Source: CAZKUN01 sp964555935
GTDB lineage: Bacteria > Armatimonadota > Zipacnadia > Zipacnadales > VGFC01
Assembly (NCBI GenBank): GCA_964555935.1
Contig: CAZKUN010000346.1
Coordinates: forward strand, 1 to 8,027
Direction of reading: 5' to 3'
Length of the DNA stretch: 8,027 bases
Shown here: one piece after another, positions 1-6,240 of the stretch
Numbering within the stretch: the stretch's first letter is position 1
Layout: each line of letters starts with the position of its first letter
Notes under the pieces: generated by a model
Databases searched by the model: none
Seen by the model: the letters and a program-made list of their open reading frames with translations, nothing else
Told to the model about the DNA's origin: nothing
Position numbers and translations under genes: made by a program

Positions 1-1206
1 GGGGCCGCCAAGCGTGGCCGAGAGCGACCCCCACGCGAGTCCCCCACTGATGACGTGCCCAACCGCCAAACCCAGGAACAGCGGCATCGCCCTCTGGTAG
101 AGCCTGTGACCGCCATAGCGCATGATGAGACTCTTGCAGGTGTACGTGACGAGGAACGATGGGAAAAGCCAGCAGGCGTACTCGGTGTTCGCAACGAGGA
201 AGCCGACCGGGTGCAAGGGCAACCCGGTGATACGCATTCGGGCGAAGGATATGAGAAGGGTGGCGGCGCCGCCGGCAACGGTGGCGATGATCTTGGGGAC
301 ATGGATCGGATCGGGCCAGTCCCAGTTGCGCAACACATCAGCATACCACCTCCGCATGAATCCATGGCCCCACGTGCCGCCGGGCAGCATGGCGGCGCCC
401 TCGGCGTAGAACGTCCTCAGATGGATGAAGAACCCGCCGAGTATGCCGACCCCTATGGCCAGCAGGATCGCCTTGCTCACTCGATCGAGGGACACCCCGG
501 CCTTGCGACACAGCATGATGCCCTCGATCTCGTGCCCGGACGCGGACGTGAAACCCGTGCGCGACAGAAACGACGTGAGGGCGAGGACGGTTGCCGAGGC
601 GAGACCGCCGCTCGAATGCGCCACCGAGCGGCCTCCCAGCGTGTACCACACCATCCTGTACTCGAGCGTGTAGGGCCTCACCCAGTTGAGTGGGATTCCC
701 GTGTCGGCGCGGACGCGAGCGTAGGAAATCGAGACCAGCACGAGTATGAGCGTCGAATACACCGCGAGCCACAGCGTCATGCCCGCCGAGACTAGGAATA
801 CCAACACTCCCACGTAGCAGGCCAGGCTGAGCGGCAGACCCCACCGAACGGCGGGATCACGCGCCTCACGGCCGGCACTGGCGCCGGACCTCTCCCCCAC
901 GACGGCTGCGCGTAGCGCGTGTCGCCTTGCCCAAATAAGACTCAGCGCAAGCGCCAGGTAACCACCCATCGATTGCTCCCGGGCGTAGGGGGCCTCCTGG
1001 TCCCGATTCCCAAACACCGCGATGACGAGCGTAATCGCCTTCGTCAGAAGATAGAAGAAGATAATCGAAATGGATACATCGTTCGACACCAGGTACCCAA
1101 GCCCGACGAGGATCGGCTTGAAAGACAGGGCGACCAATGGGATGCGGTTGAGAGCGGCCCAGGGGTAGCCGAGGCTCAGGCTGCTCAGCCACAGAACGGG
1201 CCCCCC
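1..1206 (-). CDS. DUF6785-type membrane protein, C-terminal part (continues the frame after the frameshift, cut by window edge)
   Basis: In the reading phase one base away from the N-terminal part, the minus strand is open for about 400 codons from the G7 run to position 1 with no stop. It begins PVLWLSSLSLGYPWAALNRI directly after the family-like GGPSYGG, so the two parts are one protein of roughly 650 residues or more. Hydrophobic segments include ISIIFFYLLTKAITLVIAVF, LACYVGVLVFLVSAGMTLWL followed by STLILVLVSI, ILLAIGVGILGGFF, and the last visible YQRAMPLFLGLAVGHVISGG. A conserved-looking loop, ARVRADTGIPLNWVRPYTLE, falls between spans. Because the protein is nearly full length for its family at the edge, the stop probably lies just outside the window. 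It needs no start of its own if the extra G is an error. Confidence 0.72.
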
Positions 1207-1942
1207 CATAGCTGGGACCACCGAAGAACACGCCGCGCGTCATGCTGGTGATGTTCAGCAGCGTGGCGATGCCTATGCCGACCCATGCCAACGGAGACCG
1301 GAAGAAGGGCCCGATCGTGCCGGCGCCGAGCAACTCGAGCGGCATGCGGGCGAGCGGAAACGTGAGCCGTTCCTCGTCCAGCCACCGGCCGGCCAGCGCC
1401 ACAAGCAGGCCCAGAATCGTGCCGCCAAGGAGCAGGAAGAACAGCGTCCAGGCCAGCACCGGAACGTGCCACTGATCCCACGGGACCGTGCCGCGAGGCG
1501 AGCCCTCGTACATCATGCGGATCGCCTCGCCGCTCTGAGGGGCAAGCCACGACGGGATGAACTCGGCCAGCTTCGCGGTGGGTTCAGCGGGTGTTGAGAG
1601 GTAGGAGAACTCCGTCATCGCGGCCATCAGGTGCCGCATTCCGCCCACGCCGTACATCATGACCCCGATGCTCACCATGCAGTAGAGAAGCACGGCTTCG
1701 CCAATGGACACCGGCCGGATTGTCCGGCTGCGTCGAAGCAGCGGGTTCACAACGAGCACGAGAAGCAGCATCGCGAGGGCAGGGACGGAGGGCACGGCGC
1801 CGCTGCTCTGACAGGCGATGGAGACGATTTCCGATTGTCTGATCCAGTAGGCCGAGAGCCAAACGACGACCAGTCCGATCACCGTAATCTGGACGACCCG
1901 GCTCTTGGGCCCGTTGGCGTCCGCCTGCGTCGGTCTATTCAC
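866..1942 (-). CDS. DUF6785-type multi-spanning membrane protein, N-terminal part (frameshifted)
   Basis: This open frame starts at a GTG (1942-1940), reading MNRPTQADANGPKS. Family character holds only to about residue 247 (GGPSYGG, near 1204). The remaining residues to the stop at 866 are out-of-frame sequence caused by an extra G in the run at 1201-1207. Membrane segments are visible at about residues 18-36, 50-70, 82-101 and 160-186. A loop carrying EERLTFPLARMPLELL, which I associate with the DUF6784/DUF6785 membrane proteins of Planctomycetota and Armatimonadota, follows near residues 190-206. No good ribosome binding site precedes the GTG. It lies 150 bp behind the lyase-like gene on the same strand, with a large palindrome between them. 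The function of the family is unknown to me; a transporter-like role is only a guess. Family confidence is good; the exact start is less certain. Confidence 0.75.
   Translation of the reverse strand: MNRPTQADANGPKSRVVQITVIGLVVVWLSAYWIRQSEIVSIACQSSGAVPSVPALAMLLLVLVVNPLLRRSRTIRPVSIGEAVLLYCMVSIGVMMYGVGGMRHLMAAMTEFSYLSTPAEPTAKLAEFIPSWLAPQSGEAIRMMYEGSPRGTVPWDQWHVPVLAWTLFFLLLGGTILGLLVALAGRWLDEERLTFPLARMPLELLGAGTIGPFFRSPLAWVGIGIATLLNITSMTRGVFFGGPSYGGARSVAEQPEPRLPLGRSQPHPIGRPVFQADPRRAWVPGVERCIHFDYLLLSSDEGDYARHRGVWESGPGGPLRPGAIDGWLPGACAESYLGKATRATRSRRGGEVRRQCRP
1201..1207 (-). other. Single-base frameshift site in a G7 run (DUF6785 gene)
   Basis: Seven Cs on the plus strand (seven Gs in the coding direction) follow the TAT codon of GGPSY. 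With six Gs the frame reads TAT GGG GGG CCC GTT CTG TGG, that is YGGPVLW, and joins the two membrane-protein halves exactly. With seven, translation diverts and stops at 866. A homopolymer length error is the simplest cause; a phase-variable tract is possible but not supported by anything else here. Confidence 0.8.
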
Positions 1943-2006
1943 AGTGGGTACCGAATCCGATGGGCCGGTGATCGGGCAGGTTCATGGAACCGCGCCGCGC
2001 CACCTG

Positions 2007-2104
2007 CCGCGGGACTGTAGCCGGTTTCAGGCCCCGCGTAGAGACGGGCTTCCAGCCCGTCTGGGCCGTCGTGTCGGGGCTTGAAACCGGTTCTAATCCC
2101 GCGG
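2007..2104. repeat. Nested palindrome, REP/BIME-like element or terminator
   Basis: The inner part is a perfect 9-bp hairpin, AGACGGGCT (2042-2050) and AGCCCGTCT (2054-2062), with loop TCC. Around it lie outer arms that also pair: CCGGTTTCA (2021-2029) with TGAAACCGG (2082-2090), GCCCCG (2031-2036) with CGGGGC (2075-2080), and CCGCGGGA (2007-2014) with TCCCGCGG (2097-2104). The right arm overlaps the stop codon and last three sense codons (PRD) of the lyase-like gene. It sits between two same-strand genes, so it could act as a transcription terminator, an mRNA end-stabiliser, or a dispersed palindromic repeat. There is no T-tract on either side. The symmetry is seen directly; its role is inferred. 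Confidence 0.75.
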
Positions 2105-4939
2105 CACAGCCGGCGGGACGTAGTCCTCCAGCGCCGGCGGCATCGGCGTCTCGACATCCTGATGCCGGTTCAGCACGTACAGCAGCTCGGGCGCCAGCCA
2201 GTAGTTATTGGTGATGGCGTCCACGCTATTCTCCTCCAGCGTTCGCTTGAGGCAGGCCCTCGCCCAGAGCAAGAACTCAGGATCGCCCGTCATCTCGTAT
2301 CCCAGGCCCATCACCGGCGCGATGATAATGTGGTAGTGGCTGCGCAGGCCGCCAAGATATGGGTTGCCCGAGTATCCTCCCATTTCACCGGGAAGGCCCC
2401 ACGTGCCATTCTCCATCATCATCGACTCGATCAGCCCCAGCGCCGTGACGGCGGCGTCCTCGTTGCCGGACAACTGGTACAGCCGGTGGTGGACGTCGGC
2501 CATCTCCGAAGCCATCCAGGGAATCGCGAGCCACCAGGAGTAGTTGCCGTTCGGCTCCAGGTACGGTCCTCGTCGGCGGGCCATTCGCGTGTGAATGTCC
2601 GCCATCGTCTCCAGCGCGCCCGTGAGGTATCGCTCGTCGCCAAACTCATCGTAGGCCCACACCAGTGCGGTCAGCGTCCCGCCGTGGTCGCGGACCGACC
2701 CCCACCCGAGATGGTGGTTGTCGCGAAGCACGTAATCGGCCATCTCCCGCGCCGTCTCGCGAACGTCCGGGTCGCCGGTCAGGCGGTAGTAGTAGACCAT
2801 CCCTGCAAGCGCGCGTCGAAGCGGAGCCCAGAAGTACCCGCCGTTGCTGTGATCGTCTCCCTGGTAGGTCCACAGGCCGCCCACGAGTGAGGGGTCCGCG
2901 TTCCAGTGGCACGTATCGATGTCGATTTGGTGCAGGACCTGCTCCTCGGCCCGGTCGAAGGCGTTGGTGTTGCCTGTCATCATGTACTCGGCAAGGAAGC
3001 CGCGGCTGGCGTCGTAGTAGTTGTTGCACCAGCCGGTATCGCCGTAGCGCCGGTCGCCGAAGTTACGGATGTCGTACTCGTCCATCTGAGTCCGGTCGCG
3101 GGTGAAGTCACCGTAAGCCGTGGTCCGGTTCTCGCTGAGGCCGGCGAATTCGTCTCCCTCGCGCGGATAGGCGTAGCCCAAAGCCCCCGTCGCGCACGCG
3201 TAGGCCGTGTCCCAAAGGCGCGGAGGACGCTGACACGAGCCGGCTAGCGCCGCCAGCGTCTCGTCGGCCGGCGGCTCGGAGAAGTACCCCAGCAGCAGCT
3301 CGTGGCGCTTCGCCTCACCCGGCCGCGGGCGGAAGTGCGGGATCTCATCGGTGGCCTTGAAGAGGTGGATCGTCAGCTCATCGCCGTCGACTTCGAGCAA
3401 CTTCGTCGGCATCTCCGCCGCCCAGCGAACAGCCGCGAACACCGTCCCATCCGCTCCGTCAGCGGCAAACCAGCCATCCGGGGCGTCAAGCGTTGCCGCC
3501 ACGCCGCGCGTCGCGGTCGACTGCGCCTTCTGCGTGATCGCCAAGTCGCTGATACTGAGATGGCGGTCTGAATCGTTGAACACGCGAAGCCACGCGCGGA
3601 TGACGGGCGAGCCGGCTGTCACGGTGAATCTGAGCACGCACCGTCCCAACTCATCGGTTGGCCCGACGAGGGATCCGCGCAGCTCCGCCGTCACCTGCCG
3701 CGGGCCTTCTTCCACAACGTCGCGCGCGTCCCAGCGAGCATCGTAGCGCGTCGAGACCCCATCGTCCTCCGCGACTGCGTAGGCCCGGAGCGCCCCGGCG
3801 ACTGAGCCTCCCGCGGACGACGTCACCCGCAGCAACCCCTCCTCGTCCATCCGCAGAGCGATCAGCTCGTTGGACACGATCAACCCGTCGCCGGTGGCTT
3901 GAGCCCGGGCGGACGAGTCTTCGGCATTCGCCCGTCCGCGCTGCCTGAGCGTCCAGCGATCTCCCGGTTCAACACCCTCCGGGACGGCCATCGAAACGCG
4001 AGCTGACCGCACGGATCCGTCCGGCCAACGCGACAAGGACGTGAACTGGGCGTCGAGGTCGTTGCCCGAGGCGTCCGACAGCGCCAGCCTCGCCACATCC
4101 GTGACCGCGCCCTCCGGCAGAGGCACGCCACAGCTCATCGGATACCCCGACGCGGCGCCGCGCGGCGCTTCGATGGCCAGCGTCACGGGGAGGTCCGCGG
4201 TCTTGGCGGGGCCGGTCGGCACTTTCCCTGCCGGAATGCGCCTGCGCATCTCCTGCGTCGCTGGAGACTCGCGATGCGGACGGAGATTCTCGGCGTCGAA
4301 GCCTTCTGTAATGAGCACGTCGCCCCAGTAGACGTGTGTCATGAACGCCTTCGGATCTTCCTTGGGGTCGAAGCCTCCGGCCGCGAAGAAGTCGCCGTCT
4401 TGAGCGTCATCCGTCGCCACTTTGTCAATGACCCTGAGAGCCAGTGCAAACGGCTTGCCCGGATCCACGCGGTCGGTCAGATCAATGCCGACGCGCTCTT
4501 CACGCACCACGTCCCCCACGTCCGCGTCCCACACGACCTCACCGTCAACCAACACCTGCTTGAAGCGCCGCCCGGTGTAGGCGTGGACCGACATCCACCC
4601 GGGGTCCTGGAAGTTGGCCGGATCGTAGCGGTAGTCATCAGAGCAGTACAGCTCGATCCCGTAGGGCGGCTGCCACGACTCGGGTATGGTGACGGTAGTC
4701 GCGACGGTCGCGTGGTCACCGGCAGCGGCCGTCGTCGACAGGTGGTACGCGCAGTGAAGATCCCTGCGATCGTAGCGCGCGTGGTAGTCGCCCGCGACTT
4801 CTGCCTGCCACGTGTCTGGTTCGGAGAACTCGATGTAACGGCTGCGCCGGGCTTGGGCGGGGGCCGCGGCAGCGGCGAGAAGGACGGTGGCGCACAGAGC
4901 CGAGACCGTCCACAGAACAGACATCGGCTCGCAACGCAT
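2093..4939 (-). CDS. Secreted PcRGLX/YetA-like (exo-rhamnogalacturonan lyase-like) polysaccharide-degrading enzyme
   Basis: A 948-residue protein that I place with PcRGLX/YetA-like proteins (polysaccharide lyase family 26-like), which cleave rhamnogalacturonan from chain ends in the characterised fungal member. Residues 1-30 form a signal peptide (hydrophobic SVLWTVSALCATVLLAAAAA, then APAQA), so it is exported. Residues 31 to about 235 are an N-terminal beta-rich region with VLVDGEVVWDADVGD, like a carbohydrate-binding jelly roll. Near 248-335 comes a RIFT-barrel-like domain (YPMSCGVPLPEGAV, then SRWPDGSVRSARVSM). A beta-sandwich region spans roughly 350-555, and an all-helical alpha/alpha toroid about 575-925 with WCNNYYDASRGFLAEYMMTG, VYYYRLTGD and HYHIIIAPVMGLGYEMTGD. 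The frame stays open upstream to 5083, but the ATG at 4939 has a good ribosome binding site and starts the signal peptide, so I prefer it. The gene is intact. The substrate is inferred; family placement is fairly secure. Confidence 0.72.
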   Translation of the reverse strand: MRCEPMSVLWTVSALCATVLLAAAAAPAQARRSRYIEFSEPDTWQAEVAGDYHARYDRRDLHCAYHLSTTAAAGDHATVATTVTIPESWQPPYGIELYCSDDYRYDPANFQDPGWMSVHAYTGRRFKQVLVDGEVVWDADVGDVVREERVGIDLTDRVDPGKPFALALRVIDKVATDDAQDGDFFAAGGFDPKEDPKAFMTHVYWGDVLITEGFDAENLRPHRESPATQEMRRRIPAGKVPTGPAKTADLPVTLAIEAPRGAASGYPMSCGVPLPEGAVTDVARLALSDASGNDLDAQFTSLSRWPDGSVRSARVSMAVPEGVEPGDRWTLRQRGRANAEDSSARAQATGDGLIVSNELIALRMDEEGLLRVTSSAGGSVAGALRAYAVAEDDGVSTRYDARWDARDVVEEGPRQVTAELRGSLVGPTDELGRCVLRFTVTAGSPVIRAWLRVFNDSDRHLSISDLAITQKAQSTATRGVAATLDAPDGWFAADGADGTVFAAVRWAAEMPTKLLEVDGDELTIHLFKATDEIPHFRPRPGEAKRHELLLGYFSEPPADETLAALAGSCQRPPRLWDTAYACATGALGYAYPREGDEFAGLSENRTTAYGDFTRDRTQMDEYDIRNFGDRRYGDTGWCNNYYDASRGFLAEYMMTGNTNAFDRAEEQVLHQIDIDTCHWNADPSLVGGLWTYQGDDHSNGGYFWAPLRRALAGMVYYYRLTGDPDVRETAREMADYVLRDNHHLGWGSVRDHGGTLTALVWAYDEFGDERYLTGALETMADIHTRMARRRGPYLEPNGNYSWWLAIPWMASEMADVHHRLYQLSGNEDAAVTALGLIESMMMENGTWGLPGEMGGYSGNPYLGGLRSHYHIIIAPVMGLGYEMTGDPEFLLWARACLKRTLEENSVDAITNNYWLAPELLYVLNRHQDVETPMPPALEDYVPPAVPRD

Positions 4940-4945
4940 CGAGAG

Positions 4946-4951
4946 CACCTC
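4946..4951 (-). promoter_or_regulatory. Ribosome binding site fixing the start of the lyase-like gene
   Basis: GAGGTG in the coding direction lies 6 bases before the ATG at 4939-4937. It supports this start over the frame's upstream limit at 5083, which would add 48 residues of low-complexity sequence before the signal peptide. The same hexamer precedes the beta-helix gene. Confidence 0.65.
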
Positions 4952-5038
4952 GCTCCACGAGAGAATCACGGGATCACGTCCTGGCTGGTCGGTGATGGAT
5001 GCGGTCAGGCATGGAGGATGGCTGGGTCTACTGCAACG

Positions 5039-5070
5039 GCTCGGAGCCGCCCGAGGGGGCGGCTCCGAGC
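5039..5070. terminator. Perfect 14-bp GC-rich hairpin, possible terminator or attenuator
   Basis: GCTCGGAGCCGCCC (5039-5052) and GGGCGGCTCCGAGC (5057-5070) pair perfectly around the four-base loop GAGG. The hairpin lies 36 bp past the stop of the small membrane protein gene and 100 bp before the start of the lyase-like gene, all on the minus strand. It could end or attenuate transcription between them, or protect an mRNA end. There is no T-run after it in either direction, so it is not a classical intrinsic terminator. Confidence 0.6.
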
Positions 5071-5105
5071 TGAGCTTCAGCACTTTGCCCGCCTACGTCG
5101 CGGGA

Positions 5106-5318
5106 CTACTGCGGAGCGGCGGCGCCGCCCGCCTTCTTCTGGCCCTCGGCCTTCATGCCGGCTTCCATCGCCTTCTTCATCATCTCGTCTTGGTTCTCGT
5201 GCACATCTTGGTCGTCCGCATTGGGCTTGATGACTGCGAAGTAGCCGATCGCCCCGATCACAATGACTACCACTACGATAGTGGCGATCGCAGCGGCCGG
5301 TGAGATACCTTGTTTCAC
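5106..5318 (-). CDS. Small single-span membrane protein of unknown function
   Basis: Seventy residues beginning at GTG: MKQGISPAAAIATIVVVVIV and onward. Residues about 9-30 form one strongly hydrophobic helix, followed by IKPNADDQDVHENQDE and then a charged, methionine- and alanine-rich tail (MMKKAMEAGMKAEGQKKAGG). The short basic N-terminus suggests the tail faces outward, but this is not certain. Upstream are only weak purine stretches (GGGAGA, AGGGCGGG). It follows the pseudopilin by 58 bp and precedes the lyase-like gene by 166 bp, so it is probably co-transcribed. I recall similar short proteins (Lys-Gly-x-Ser/Asn-Pro then one helix) near pseudopilins in Armatimonadota-like genomes, but can name no function. 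A role alongside the pseudopilin in the envelope is inference. That it is a real gene is likely from composition and spacing. Confidence 0.68.
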   Translation of the reverse strand: MKQGISPAAAIATIVVVVIVIGAIGYFAVIKPNADDQDVHENQDEMMKKAMEAGMKAEGQKKAGGAAAPQ

Positions 5319-5325
5319 GTCAGAC

Positions 5326-5352
5326 CCGCCCTATCTCCCGCTAGTTGGGCGG
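5326..5352. repeat. Short inverted repeat in the leader of the small membrane protein gene
   Basis: CCGCCC (5326-5331) and GGGCGG (5347-5352) can pair around a 15-base loop in the 58-bp gap between the pseudopilin stop and the GTG start at 5318. The only purine-rich stretches able to serve as a ribosome binding site lie in or beside this structure, so it could weaken translation initiation. It may equally be chance in GC-rich DNA. Confidence 0.3.
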
Positions 5353-5376
5353 ATGCCCTCAGGCGGCAGGCGACAC

Positions 5377-6025
5377 TCAATTGGTGTAGCGCGGGCAGCC
5401 CCACATGGCGGGGTTGTGCGCGATGGCGTTCAGATTGTACCACTTGGCATGACCGTCCTCGAAGGCGAAGTTGGCGCCATCGCTGTGGCGATCTTGAATG
5501 TAGACCCAGTAGGCTCGCCAGATGCAGAGCGGGCCGGAGTCGCCGTTGAAAATGGGGATCACGTGGCTGTCGCCGCAGAAGACCGTCTGCGCCACGTCTC
5601 GCTCGTCCGACAACGTGCCGCACTGGGTGTAGTTCATGTGCATGTAGAGAGCGTAACTCAACGGGAGAGGGTCGGGTATGCCTGCTGACTGGACGAAGGC
5701 CGCGTTCGACCAGGTACGGTCCCACGACTGGTCGGGACAGCGCCAGAGCTGCCAGTTCTCAATGTGCGGCCCCATGTTGATGACCCAGCAACGGGTGCAG
5801 CAACCGCCGCCTCCGGGACCGCATGTGATTCCCTGGACCCCTTGTTCATCGTAGTCGGATGAGTACATATGGTAGGCGAGACCTATCTGCTTGAGATTCG
5901 ACAGACAGGATGCGGCTCTGGCCTTCGCCCGAGCACGCGCAGATACCGGGAACAGGATCGCGGCCAAGATGGCAATGATCGCGATGACTACCAGCCAACT
6001 CAATGAGCGTGAAGCCTCTTCGCAT
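5377..6025 (-). CDS. H-X9-DG pseudopilin (prepilin-type leader, DUF1559-like), frameshifted in the leader
   Basis: Read from ATG 6025 with one G removed near 5995, this gives 215 residues starting [20 protein letters not shown]. That is a textbook type IV prepilin leader: cleavage would fall between Gly4 and Phe5, with Glu9 as the conserved glutamate and a membrane helix to about residue 27. As written, the frame breaks after Leu10, and the remaining frame can start only at a TTG at 6003, which destroys the leader. The segment ARAKARAASCLSNLKQIGLA and the C-terminal RHSDGANFAFEDGH (H180, D190-G191) match the H-X9-DG prepilin-processing-associated family. There are ten cysteines, four of them in CGPGGGGCCTRC (68-79). 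AAGGAG nine bases before ATG 6025 supports that start. It is first in the minus-strand cluster. The family's role is unknown beyond membrane-anchored, prepilin-peptidase-processed surface or secretion components. Confidence 0.85.
5994..5998 (-). other. Single-base frameshift site inside the prepilin leader
   Basis: In the coding direction the bases read GAG TTG G CTG GTA GTC ATC. Dropping one G of the GG pair (5995-5996) gives E-L-L-V-V-I, the canonical continuation of GFTLIE. The conserved leader is upstream of the break and the conserved hydrophobic helix is directly downstream, so the indel can be placed to within a few bases. Confidence 0.82.
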
Positions 6026-6034
6026 CAGCGCTGG

Positions 6035-6040
6035 CTCCTT
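6035..6040 (-). promoter_or_regulatory. Ribosome binding site of the pseudopilin gene
   Basis: AAGGAG in the coding direction lies nine bases before the ATG at 6025-6023. It supports ATG 6025 as the true start rather than the TTG at 6003. Confidence 0.7.
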
Positions 6041-6230
6041 CTGGCGATCTCGTCGGGCATGGCATTCGCTGGATGCCGGCCCAGTCCCTGCACAGTTTCC
6101 GTATTATGTGAGATTATGGTCACCAGTGACGCCTGCCCCTTCCCGGTAGCGGCGGAGGAGGGCGGGCCGCCCCAGACACCGAAGGTCGCCCGCGTGGTCA
6201 GACGAAACGCAATCCCGAGAACCGCTGGAC

Positions 6231-6236
6231 GAGGTG
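6231..6236 (+). promoter_or_regulatory. Ribosome binding site of the beta-helix gene
   Basis: GAGGTG lies four bases before the ATG at 6241, a slightly short but usable spacing. The ATG starts a clear signal peptide, which agrees with this choice. Confidence 0.55.
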
Positions 6237-6240
6237 CAAC

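Larger units (their letters stand above)
6026..6240. promoter_or_regulatory. Divergent intergenic region with AT-rich island, likely promoters for both directions
   Basis: The 215 bp between the two divergent start codons are GC-rich except for an AT-rich patch at 6101-6118. There ATTATG occurs twice, ten bases apart (6103-6108 and 6113-6118). On the minus strand each copy reads CATAAT, and on the plus strand TATTAT (6102-6107) resembles a -10 box. I find no convincing -35 box for either direction. A 5-2-5 inverted repeat GTCAC-CA-GTGAC (6119-6130) touches the island and could be an operator half-site pair. All of this is resemblance only. Confidence 0.35.

Noticed and set aside
55..795. 246-codon plus-strand open frame over the membrane protein gene
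   Set aside because: The opposite strand codes for a convincing polytopic membrane protein through the whole interval. The plus-strand translation is hydrophilic and repetitive in composition with no family features.
2081..2890. 269-codon plus-strand open frame
   Set aside because: It is antisense to the helical toroid part of the lyase-like gene; its composition (His, Arg, Val, Pro) is typical of a mirror frame and no domain is visible.
4940..5083. Upstream extension of the lyase-like gene to an ATG at 5083
   Set aside because: It would place 48 proline-, serine- and arginine-rich residues before a complete signal peptide and would overlap the 14-bp hairpin. The ATG at 4939 has the better ribosome binding site.
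4274..5230. 318-codon plus-strand open frame
   Set aside because: It is antisense to the lyase-like gene and the end of the small membrane protein gene, with arginine- and glycine-rich low-complexity translation, so it is a shadow frame.
5994..5998. Programmed ribosomal frameshift in the pseudopilin leader
   Set aside because: No slippery heptamer, stop-codon context or internal Shine-Dalgarno stimulator is evident, and other indels nearby make sequence error the simpler explanation.
5377..6003. Pseudopilin starting at TTG 6003 (208 residues)
   Set aside because: It drops the prepilin cleavage motif GFTLIE, which is encoded just upstream behind a strong ribosome binding site in a neighbouring phase.
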